A stretch of 7,937 nucleotides of DNA from positions 1-7,937 of the forward strand of contig JAITSM010000243.1 of NCBI GenBank assembly GCA_031287815.1. The letters run 5' to 3'. Position 1 is the stretch's first letter. The number at the start of each line of letters is the position of its first letter. Origin of the DNA: Prevotellaceae bacterium. Lineage in GTDB: Bacteria; Bacteroidota; Bacteroidia; Bacteroidales; UBA932. The translations under genes and the position numbers were made by a program. A model generated the notes under the pieces. The model made no database searches. It was not told the origin of the DNA and worked only from the letters and a program-made list of their open reading frames with translations. Shown one piece after another: positions 1 to 5,665 of this stretch.

Positions 1-143
1 TAGGTACGTTCGCCTGTCCATTGCACACGGAATTTAATGACCGGCGAACTTGTGTACGTCGCACTGATACTTTCTACCTGTACGTTTTGTGCGCTTGCTG
101 CCACGCTTGCAAGCATTGCCAAAAAGAAAAATTTTGTTTTCAT
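1..143 (-). CDS. Secreted FISUMP-family paralog, N-terminal fragment (runs off left edge)
   Basis: Seen: 47 codons read leftwards from an ATG at 143 and are cut by the window edge. The protein begins MKTKFFFLAMLASVAASAQN, a typical signal peptide (Lys, a hydrophobic core, an Ala-x-Ala type cleavage site near residue 18), followed by a beta-rich stretch ending in VQWTGERT. It matches the start of the complete protein at 5666-6832 (MKTIFFFFTM..., EWTGTPY) and, from codon 9 on, is identical in DNA to the fragment at 7795-7937 in the opposite orientation. Inferred: exported protein of the same paralog family, probably with a C-terminal FISUMP or other variable domain outside the window. The start is supported by the homologous starts of the other two copies and by the conserved hairpin 33-105 bases before it. 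The C-terminal part is not visible, so its final domain is unknown. Confidence 0.85.
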   Translation of the reverse strand, partial: MKTKFFFLAMLASVAASAQNVQVESISATYTSSPVIKFRVQWTGERT

Positions 144-175
144 GATGTTTTGTTTTTTAATTATTATTATTTTTT

Positions 176-248
176 GCAGCTTTTGGTTGTTTTGTGAGAG
201 TAATTAAACAAACACAAAACAACCCTGCACAAAACAACCTTATGCTGC
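176..248 (-). promoter_or_regulatory. Start-proximal leader hairpin of the left paralog
   Basis: On the minus strand GCAGC (248-244) pairs with GCTGC (180-176), enclosing a perfect 12-bp helix between 239-228 (GGTTGTTTTGTG) and 196-185 (CACAAAACAACC). The loop holds a second copy of GGTTGTTTTGTG (224-213), which could compete for the same partner. The equivalent hairpins at 5575-5633 and 7702-7759 keep the outer GCAGC/GCTGC and the inner GGTTGTT/AACAACC type helix, so this is a shared element. It ends about 33 bases before the ATG. No U-tract follows, so it is not a terminator; control of translation or RNA stability is an inference. Confidence 0.65.
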
Positions 249-312
249 CAAATTTTATAAAGACACAATTATCTTTACACTTTTGTATGGTTACTGACTT
301 TTATTTAACCGT

Positions 313-400
313 AAATAATGAAAGGAGTACATTTATCAATTTACAGATCTAAGAGGCACACTGAATACCTTTCACATTATAAATTAACAAATATACTCCT
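313..400 (-). terminator. Candidate intrinsic terminator in the left leader (attenuator)
   Basis: On the minus-strand RNA, 400-380 can pair with 343-323 over 21 consecutive positions, three of them G-U or U-G. A moderately U-rich tract (TTTCATTATTT, 323-313) follows directly. The left arm lies inside the apical part of the rod hairpin at 346-450, so the two folds exclude each other. The loop of the terminator contains the inner 3' strand, the GCC internal-loop segment and the outer 3' strand of the rod, the same order as in the other two leaders. The U-tract is interrupted, which makes this the weakest of the three terminator calls. Confidence 0.55.
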
Positions 401-450
401 ATAGAAGAATACTGCTAATAGTAAAGAAAATTCAGTGTTTTTCTTAGATC
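346..450 (-). promoter_or_regulatory. Rod-like leader hairpin (candidate antiterminator) of the left paralog
   Basis: Read on the minus strand, GATCTAAGA (450-442) pairs with TCTTAGATC (354-346), 9 bp. An internal loop of AAA (441-439) opposite GCC (357-355) follows, then a second perfect 9-bp helix, ACACTGAAT (438-430) with ATTCAGTGT (366-358), and a partly paired apical region. The leaders at 5382-5482 and 7514-7614 have the same helix / AA over RCC loop / helix plan with unrelated helix sequences, which points to conserved structure. A small hairpin at about 454-480 precedes the rod. Confidence 0.65.
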
Positions 451-509
451 CACAAATAAAAGTTGTGCCAACAATTATTTCTAATGTGTAAAGAACATCA
501 ATAACGCTG

Positions 510-540
510 CAAATATATTACTTTATTTTTTAATTGCAAC
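510..540 (-). promoter_or_regulatory. Bacteroidota-type promoter of the left paralog
   Basis: On the minus strand the -33 element GTTG (540-537) and the -7 element TATATTTG (517-510; consensus TAnnTTTG) are separated by exactly 19 bases. Transcription should start near 500-505, giving a leader of about 360 nt before the ATG at 143. The flanking DNA (580-541 on the minus strand) is nearly the same as 7381-7421 before the right-hand paralog, including TAAAAATTATTTCAAAAATA, so promoter and upstream flank were duplicated together. Confidence 0.8.
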
Positions 541-581
541 TATTTTTGAAATAATTTTTACTGTAAGGTGGTTTCGGCGTT

Positions 582-657
582 AGCCACTGCCTACTGAAGA
601 CTGCCTACAGCCCTCCAGCGCCAGCCACTGCCTACAGCCTACTGGAAACTGCCTGCT
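582..657. repeat. Short degenerate repeats based on ACTGCCTAC
   Basis: The segment contains several spaced copies of a short unit: GCCACTGCCTACTG (583-596), ACTGCCTACAGCC (600-612), GCCACTGCCTACAGCCTACTG (624-644), then ACTGCCTGCTG (648-658). It lies between the stop of the glycogen enzyme gene and the upstream flank of the left promoter. No open reading frame or convincing terminator was found here. It looks like slippage-prone intergenic filler; a function is not evident. Confidence 0.6.
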
Positions 658-670
658 GATTCTCCCTTCC

Positions 671-3600
671 CTAAACCCATTTTACCAGCGGGAAGTCTTG
701 CCGGTGGGGCAGGTCGGGGTTCTTGGCGTAGATGCGGCGCGCCATAAAGAAGGTGCCGGGAATGTCGGGCTCGAGGTCGAGATGGTATTTCGCTATGCCG
801 TTTTCGCAGGATACCAGCGAAAATTCAAGGGTGGTAAGCATTTTATAGCGGTCGCTCTTTTCCTGCTGGGCAATCACCAGTTCCACGCCTACGTCTTCGG
901 GGCTCAGCTCGCCGATAAACACCGAAATGTTCATGGGCGACTTGCGTCCCAGCGCAGGCAGGAGGTTGGATATTTCCTGGTCGGTAGCGACCAGTTCAAT
1001 CGGCGGCCATTCGCGCCGTACTTTTTTCTTCCATTCCGCCAGCCTTGTTGCCAGCGCATAGTCGTCGCTTACCAAAGCGGCGCGGCGCTGGCCGAGTTTG
1101 CTGTAAAACTTCTCTTCGTAGTCGGTCAGCATCCGGTTGGTCGTGAAGTTCGACGCTACTTTGGCAATGGTATTTTTTATATGGTTCATCCAGTCTTTGG
1201 AAATGCCGGAGGAATCGCGGCTGTAGAAGGCGGGGGCTATTTCGTCTTCAATGATATTGTAGATGGTTCCCACGTCCAGTTCATCCTGGAAGGAGGGGTT
1301 TTCGTAGGCGTTTTCTATCGGCAGCGCCCATCCGGCGCCTTTCTGGTAGCCTTCCACCCACCATCCGTCGAGCACGCTGAAGTGCATTACGCCGTTCATC
1401 ACGGCTTTTTCGCCGCTGGTGCCGGAGGCTTCCAGCGGGCGGGTGGGCGTGTTCATCCACACGTCGACGCCCTGCACCATGAGCTTGGCCAGTTCCGTGT
1501 CGTAGTTCGGCACAAACACGATTTTGCCGATAAACTGCGGCATTTTGGATACTTCCACAATCCGTTTGATTAAGTCCTGCCCGGCCTTGTCGGCGGGATG
1601 CGCCTTGCCGGCGAAAATAAACTGCACGGGGTGATCCGCGTTATTGACAATGGCGTGGAGGGCGTCCAGGTCGTTAAACAGCAAGTAGGCGCGTTTGTAG
1701 GTGGCGAAGCGGCGGGCAAAGCCGATGGTCAGCACGTCGTCGCGCAGGGTTTCGCGCATCATGATAATTTGCTTCGGCGAGAGGTAGGACTGGGAGGTGT
1801 TCATCACCTCCTTGATGTGTGCAATAAGGCGTTTGCGGAGGGTGTTTCGTATTTCCAAAATCTGCTGGTCTTCGACGTTGTAAATGCCGTCGAAGCACTG
1901 CTTGTCGTAGTGATGCGTTTTAAAAGCTTCCCCGAACACTTCTTCCTGCACTGTTTTCCATTCAGGCGCCGTCCATGTGGCATAATGCACGCCGTTGGTT
2001 ACGTAGCTTACGTGGAGTTCTTCGGGCAGGTAACCCGGCCAGAGGGGTTTCAGGATTTCGCAGCTCACCTGCCCGTGCAGCCGGCTGACGCCGTTGATTT
2101 CCTGCGAAAGGTTGGCGGCTAAATAGCTCATCGAAAATTTCTCATTCAGGTCGGTGGGGTTGATTTTGCCCAGCGCCATGAGCTGTTCCCATGAAATCTT
2201 CAGCCGGTCGGGGTAGTGCGAGAGGTAGGTGCGCAGCAGGTTTTCCGAGAAGGCGTCATGCCCTGCCGGCACGGGCGTGTGGGTGGTGAAGAGCGACGAG
2301 CCGCGTACGATTTCTACGGCTTCGGCAAAGAGCAGGTTGTCGTTCACCACATATTCGCGCAGCCGTTCCAGCCCGATAAAGGCGGCGTGCCCTTCGTTGC
2401 AGTGGTAAACGTCGTCGGCGATATTCAACGCCCGCAATGCGCGGATGCCTCCCACGCCCAGCACGATTTCCTGCTTCAGGCGGTTTTCCCAGTCGCCGCC
2501 GTAGAGGCGGTAGGTGATACTGCGGTCTTCGGGCAGGTTGTCTTCAAAATCAGTATCGAGGAGGTAGAGTTCCACGCGCCCCACGTCCACGCGCCAGATG
2601 CGGACTTGCAGGGTGCGGCCGGGCAGGGCGATGGCTATGGTTTTCCACTGGCCGTTTTCGTCGTACACCGGCGTGGCGGGGATTTTCAGGAAATCCTGCG
2701 GTTCGTATTCATTCACCTGGTCGCCCGCCGCCGAAAGTTTCTGCGTGAAATAGCCGTACCGGTACAGCAGCCCGACGCCGGTGAGGTTCACATTCCGGTC
2801 GCTGGCTTCCTTGAGGTAGTCGCCCGCCAGGATGCCCAGCCCGCCGGAATAGATTTTCAGCGAAGCGTGCAGCCCGTATTCCATGCTGAAATAAGAGATA
2901 TGCGCGCCGTCGCCTTTTCCTTTCTCCGCCATGTAGCTGGAGAAATGACGGTACACCGCTGTCAGTTTTTTCACGAACACTTCGTTTTTCTCCAGTTCCT
3001 TGTAGCGGGAAAGCGAAATCCTGTCGAGGAGCGTAATCGGATTGTACTGCGACGCCTTCCACTGGCCCGGGTCGATGCTTTCAAACAGTTCTATCGCATC
3101 CTGGTTCCAACACCACCAAAGGTTTTTGGACAATGTTTCCAGCGCCGACAGTTTTTCGGGAATATGTTTGTACACCATAATGCGCGTCCAGTTGGGCTGG
3201 CTGATGGACACCTGCTGTTCGATAAGGGAAGCGGGGTCTTCCTGCACCGCCGGGAATTCGGGCGCGCGCTGCGCCACTTTCTGCAGGGCGACCGTTCCCG
3301 CCTTTTTGTAATATTTAACCTGGTTATCCCAGAGGGCAATGTTTGCCACGTCCTTTGCATTTTCCCGGATGGCGCCTGCTTCTTCGGGGGAGTAGCCGGC
3401 CCATTCGCTTATTTTTTTTGCAATACAATCCACCACATAGTCGCCGTTGGTGTCGTTGCGTTGAATGACTTCGATGCCCGGATGCGCTTTTTTGTATTTT
3501 TCTTCCACCCACAAGCCGAAGCCGGCGAGCGAAGTGGTTATGGTCGGCACTTTGAAGGCAAGGCTTTCCAGCGGCGTATAGCCCCAGGGCTCGTAATACG

Positions 3601-4897
3601 ACGGGAACACCGAGAGGTCGAGCCCCGCCAGCAAATCGTAGTAAGGCACGTTGAATACGCCGTCGTTGCCGTTCAGGTACGAGGGGATGAAAAATACCTG
3701 CACTTTGCCGTTGTTGCGCAACCCCGCCCGCATGATATGCTTCAACGCCGGGTCGGTTTCCGGCTCGGACAGGTAGTGGGTGACATACTTATTATATACT
3801 TCCTGCGGCGCGTCGGGGTGTTGCAGGTTTTGCAGCAGTTCCTTGTTGGGGCCGTGATGCCCTGCCGGCACCATAATAAACGCCGCCACTTCGCGCTGCA
3901 GGGACGGGTTTTCATTCAACCGCGCCAGCGCTTCAATAAACACATCGATGCCTTTGTTGGTATATTCGTACCGCCCGCTGATGCCCACCAGGAGCGCATC
4001 GCCGGCCAGCGGGCGCTTGAGCAGTGCCGCCGCCGCGTCGCACAGTTTTTTGCGGCCGGCGGCCTGTTTCACAGGAAAATCTTCCCCGCTGGGGGTAAAA
4101 CCGTTTTCAAAACCGTTGGGCGTAACAATATCCACCGGCTTGCCCAGAAAGTGGGCGCACTCCCGCGCCGTTATATCGCTCACGGTGGTGAAGCAGTCGG
4201 CCGTCTGCGCCGCCACCCGCTCGAGCGACTGTTTGGAGACGACGTTGAACTGCCGCGCTACTTCGTCGGGGTTGTAGCTTTCCATTTTGTCGTACAGCGG
4301 CAGGCCGTTGCCCGCAATGCAACGCCCCAGCACGGTGGCGTGCGTGGTGAAGATGCACCCGATTTGCGGCAGCGCCGAACGCAAATACAGCAGCCCGGTG
4401 CCGGTCATCCACTCGTGAAACTGCGCCACCACCCGCTGGCGCGGCGAGATATGAAAGTTCGTATAGCTTTCAATCACCTTCCCGGCGGCATACCCGAAGA
4501 GCGCCGGCTCCACATAATCCCACTGCCCGCTGATGGAATCGAGCTTGTAGGTTTCCCAGAGTTTGGCGAAAATTTTGTCTTTACTTTCAAAAAACGCCGT
4601 AAAATCGACCAGCACGGCAATAGGGTTCCCGGCGATATTCCACCGCCCGGCGCGGATGCGCAGCCCTTCCTGCGCCGCTTTTGCCCGCCAGGATTTGAGC
4701 AGGCGCGCGTCTTCTATAAAATCGGGATTGCTTTCCGTATCGCGCCACACGTCGGGGCCAATCAAAATATGATTGTGTTTTAAATCCTTTCCCATGCTCA
4801 GCGCTTTGGTGGAAATCACGGTATAAATGCCGCCCACCTTGTTGCATACTTCCCAGCTCACCTCAAACAGATAATCGGGATCAAGTCGTTCTTTCAT
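671..4897 (-). CDS. glgP: Glycogen synthase (GT3) / alpha-glucan phosphorylase (GT35) fusion
   Basis: One uninterrupted 1408-residue cytoplasmic enzyme. Residues 1 to about 545 form a glycogen synthase of the GT3 (GYS-like) type: KVGGIYTV at 20-27 in the nucleotide-sugar loop, FHEWMTGTGLLYLR near 160, TTHATVLGR near 184, YTNKGIDVF with Lys315, and EPWGYTPLE giving the paired glutamates 436 and 444. After a Pro/Gln-rich linker (about 545-572), the rest is an alpha-glucan phosphorylase of the short bacterial family: LWWCWNQDA near 593, SMEYGLHASLKIYSGGLGIL at 671-690, CNEGHAAF at 833-840, TTHTPVPAGHDAF at 871-883, FARRFATYKR at 1060-1069, and EASGTSGEKAVMNG, whose Lys1164 should hold pyridoxal phosphate. 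The family's usual C-terminal beta domain ends in LPHRQDFPLVKW. Known: the synthase extends glycogen and the phosphorylase releases glucose-1-phosphate. Inferred: one polypeptide for synthesis and breakdown. The start is the first ATG, preceded by a promoter about 25 bases upstream; stop is TAG at 671-673. The symbol covers only the phosphorylase half. Confidence 0.96.
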   Translation of the reverse strand: MKERLDPDYLFEVSWEVCNKVGGIYTVISTKALSMGKDLKHNHILIGPDVWRDTESNPDFIEDARLLKSWRAKAAQEGLRIRAGRWNIAGNPIAVLVDFTAFFESKDKIFAKLWETYKLDSISGQWDYVEPALFGYAAGKVIESYTNFHISPRQRVVAQFHEWMTGTGLLYLRSALPQIGCIFTTHATVLGRCIAGNGLPLYDKMESYNPDEVARQFNVVSKQSLERVAAQTADCFTTVSDITARECAHFLGKPVDIVTPNGFENGFTPSGEDFPVKQAAGRKKLCDAAAALLKRPLAGDALLVGISGRYEYTNKGIDVFIEALARLNENPSLQREVAAFIMVPAGHHGPNKELLQNLQHPDAPQEVYNKYVTHYLSEPETDPALKHIMRAGLRNNGKVQVFFIPSYLNGNDGVFNVPYYDLLAGLDLSVFPSYYEPWGYTPLESLAFKVPTITTSLAGFGLWVEEKYKKAHPGIEVIQRNDTNGDYVVDCIAKKISEWAGYSPEEAGAIRENAKDVANIALWDNQVKYYKKAGTVALQKVAQRAPEFPAVQEDPASLIEQQVSISQPNWTRIMVYKHIPEKLSALETLSKNLWWCWNQDAIELFESIDPGQWKASQYNPITLLDRISLSRYKELEKNEVFVKKLTAVYRHFSSYMAEKGKGDGAHISYFSMEYGLHASLKIYSGGLGILAGDYLKEASDRNVNLTGVGLLYRYGYFTQKLSAAGDQVNEYEPQDFLKIPATPVYDENGQWKTIAIALPGRTLQVRIWRVDVGRVELYLLDTDFEDNLPEDRSITYRLYGGDWENRLKQEIVLGVGGIRALRALNIADDVYHCNEGHAAFIGLERLREYVVNDNLLFAEAVEIVRGSSLFTTHTPVPAGHDAFSENLLRTYLSHYPDRLKISWEQLMALGKINPTDLNEKFSMSYLAANLSQEINGVSRLHGQVSCEILKPLWPGYLPEELHVSYVTNGVHYATWTAPEWKTVQEEVFGEAFKTHHYDKQCFDGIYNVEDQQILEIRNTLRKRLIAHIKEVMNTSQSYLSPKQIIMMRETLRDDVLTIGFARRFATYKRAYLLFNDLDALHAIVNNADHPVQFIFAGKAHPADKAGQDLIKRIVEVSKMPQFIGKIVFVPNYDTELAKLMVQGVDVWMNTPTRPLEASGTSGEKAVMNGVMHFSVLDGWWVEGYQKGAGWALPIENAYENPSFQDELDVGTIYNIIEDEIAPAFYSRDSSGISKDWMNHIKNTIAKVASNFTTNRMLTDYEEKFYSKLGQRRAALVSDDYALATRLAEWKKKVRREWPPIELVATDQEISNLLPALGRKSPMNISVFIGELSPEDVGVELVIAQQEKSDRYKMLTTLEFSLVSCENGIAKYHLDLEPDIPGTFFMARRIYAKNPDLPHRQDFPLVKWV

Positions 4898-4919
4898 ATA
4901 TTTGTTTTTTTAATGCCTG

Positions 4920-4927
4920 CAAAGGTA
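4920..4927 (-). promoter_or_regulatory. Probable -7 element of the glycogen enzyme gene
   Basis: On the minus strand TACCTTTG (4927-4920) fits the Bacteroidota -7 consensus TAnnTTTG and lies 22 bases before the ATG at 4897. A matching -33 element is not clear at the expected distance (AAAG at 4950-4947). The implied 5' leader is only about 15 bases, A/T-rich and without a Shine-Dalgarno sequence, in strong contrast to the long leaders of the paralog genes. Confidence 0.55.
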
Positions 4928-4953
4928 ATTATTTTAATTGAGAATGCTTTTTT

Positions 4954-5063
4954 AATGGAGAGTGGAGAATGGAGAATGCCCTTCGGGCGATGAAAGGGAG
5001 GAAGGGGATGAAAGGGATAAAGGGGATGAATGCTGGCGCCAGCCTATTCTCCATTCTCCATTA
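4954..5063. repeat. GGAGAATG repeats in inverted orientation around a purine-rich spacer
   Basis: 4954-4978 carries tandem TGGAGA(A/G)TG units, and 5046-5063 carries the same motif in the other orientation (ATTCTCCATTCTCCATTA). Between them lie a small GCCCTTCGGGC hairpin (4978-4988), a GATGAAAGGG-type purine repeat (4989-5030) and the perfect palindrome GCTGGCGCCAGC (5032-5043). Further copies occur at 5237-5256 and 7359-7386; the last repeats both the GGAGAATG units and the GCTGGCGCC block. This is a dispersed intergenic repeat, not a coding region. Confidence 0.7.
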
Positions 5064-5070
5064 AATAATG

Positions 5071-5229
5071 CCCCGTTAGGGGCAAAATGTGGGTAGAAAA
5101 AACGCACAACCCCGCCTCCTGCATGCCGGAGGTACGCCATGTGAACAGACACATTCCGTCCCTGCCGGGACGGTGGCGGTGGGGTGGTATAACCATTTTC
5201 TACCAACATTTTGTCCCTACGGGACAGCA
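5071..5229. repeat. MITE-like imperfect palindrome with internal hairpins
   Basis: The left arm 5072-5100 and the right arm 5196-5223 are near-perfect inverted copies (TAGGGGCAAAATGTGGGTAG against CTACCAACATTTTGTCCCTA). Inside, CAACCCCGCC (5107-5116) is roughly complementary to GGCGGTGGGGTGG (5175-5187). Local hairpins are visible too: GCCCC/GGGGC at 5070-5083, CTCC/GGAG at 5117-5131, CCGTCCC/GGGACGG at 5157-5173 and GTCCC/GGGAC at 5213-5224. Short reading frames across it have no protein-like features and follow the palindrome. It resembles a non-autonomous mobile or REP-like intergenic element. No transposase is present and no target-site duplication was identified. Confidence 0.65.
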
Positions 5230-5236
5230 ACAACCT

Positions 5237-5256
5237 ATTCTCCATTCTCCACTCTC
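5237..5256. repeat. GGAGAATG-type repeat, inverted copy
   Basis: ATTCTCCATTCTCCACTCTC is the reverse complement of 4958-4977 (GAGAGTGGAGAATGGAGAAT) and flanks the palindromic element on its right side. Together with 4954-4978 and 5046-5063 it brackets the intergenic repeats between the divergent glycogen and FISUMP genes. Confidence 0.7.
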
Positions 5257-5279
5257 GTTCCTAAAAAAAATCAAAAATA

Positions 5280-5310
5280 GTTGTAAATAAAAAATATTGT
5301 TTTATATTTG
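5280..5310 (+). promoter_or_regulatory. Bacteroidota-type promoter of the FISUMP gene
   Basis: GTTG (5280-5283) and TATATTTG (5303-5310) are separated by exactly 19 bases, as in the two other paralog promoters, and the -33 element is preceded by CAAAAATA in all three. Transcription should begin near 5315-5320. The first transcribed bases (GCACCGTTAATGAGGCTCTTT) resemble those of the right leader (GCAGCGATATTGATGTTCTT). The leader to the ATG at 5666 is about 345 nt. Confidence 0.85.
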
Positions 5311-5346
5311 CACCGTTAATGAGGCTCTTTGACATTTTGCAAATTG

Positions 5347-5365
5347 ATATACCAAATAGGTATAT
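5347..5365 (+). promoter_or_regulatory. Small first leader hairpin
   Basis: ATATACC (5347-5353) pairs with GGTATAT (5359-5365) around a 5-base loop. Small hairpins occupy the same place, between transcription start and rod, in the left leader (454-480) and the right leader (7483-7498), with different sequences. Confidence 0.5.
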
Positions 5366-5381
5366 TGCGACTTTAGTACTT

Positions 5382-5482
5382 TAACGAGAAATGTGAGAAG
5401 TTTCAATGGAAGGAGGAAAAAGATGCAAATAAGTGTGGTGTTTTGTTTGCTCCCTTCCATGGTTTCTCACAGCCTCTCGTTA
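5382..5482 (+). promoter_or_regulatory. Rod-like leader hairpin (candidate antiterminator) of the FISUMP gene
   Basis: TAACGAGA (5382-5389) pairs with TCTCGTTA (5475-5482). Then comes an internal loop of AA (5390-5391) opposite GCC (5472-5474). The next helix, TGTGAGAA (5392-5399) with TTCTCACA (5464-5471), extends through three G-U pairs to 5402/5461. After a 3-base bulge, ATGGAAGG (5406-5413) pairs with CCTTCCAT (5453-5460). Helix sequences differ entirely from the left and right leaders, but helix lengths and the AA-over-RCC loop are kept. Confidence 0.7.
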
Positions 5483-5512
5483 GGAAAAACAGGCATCACG
5501 CTTTTTATTTTT
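5433..5512 (+). terminator. Candidate intrinsic terminator in the FISUMP leader (attenuator)
   Basis: 5433-5448 can pair with 5487-5501 (15 pairs including several G-U, with U5444 bulged), and TCC 5451-5453 with GGA 5483-5485 beyond it. The helix is followed directly by T5-A-T5 (5502-5512). Its left arm is the apical part of the rod hairpin, and its loop contains the rod's inner 3' strand, GCC and outer 3' strand, so rod and terminator cannot form together. Expected effect: premature termination about 190 nt into the RNA unless the rod forms. Confidence 0.65.
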
Positions 5513-5574
5513 ATCGGATAAAATATAACGTGATAAATTGTAAGAGCAAAAGTATTTGGCAGCGAACAAAAATT

Positions 5575-5633
5575 CGTAGCGTGGGGTTGTTTTATAGAAA
5601 TAGTTTGTGTTTGAAAACAGCCCTGATGCTGCG
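5575..5633 (+). promoter_or_regulatory. Start-proximal leader hairpin of the FISUMP gene
   Basis: CGTAGC (5575-5580) pairs with GCTGCG (5628-5633). Inside it, GTGGGGTTGTTTT (5581-5593) pairs over about 12 positions with 5614-5625 (AAAACAGCCCTG), using G-U pairs where the right leader has Watson-Crick pairs. The loop (5594-5613, ATAGAAATAGTTTGTGTTTG) is nearly the same as that of the right leader. The bases between hairpin and ATG (ACAATATTAACTTTTAAAAA) are also shared. No U-tract follows it. Confidence 0.7.
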
Positions 5634-5665
5634 AAAAACAATATTAACTTTTAAAAAACATTTTC

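Noticed and set aside
2216..4783. An 855-codon open frame on the plus strand opposite the glycogen enzyme gene, and several shorter ones (698-1573, 1598-2122)
   Set aside because: They are antisense shadows of a G/C-rich gene whose minus-strand product has clear family motifs throughout; the plus-strand products show no recognisable domain and unlikely composition.
4954..5063. CRISPR array from the regular GGAGAATG repeats
   Set aside because: Units are only 8-9 bases, directly adjacent or inverted, without unique spacers of constant length and without cas genes.
5087..5290. Small coding regions in the repeat-rich intergenic segment (both strands)
   Set aside because: They run across the palindromic element, have mirror-image content on both strands and no start context or protein-like composition.
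5379..5487. Integron attC site suggested by TTTAAC...GTTAGG flanking the rod hairpin
   Set aside because: The first base of RYYYAAC and the last base of GTTRRRY do not fit, and the equivalent hairpins in the other two leaders lack AAC/GTT boxes. The element lies between promoter and gene, not at the end of a cassette.
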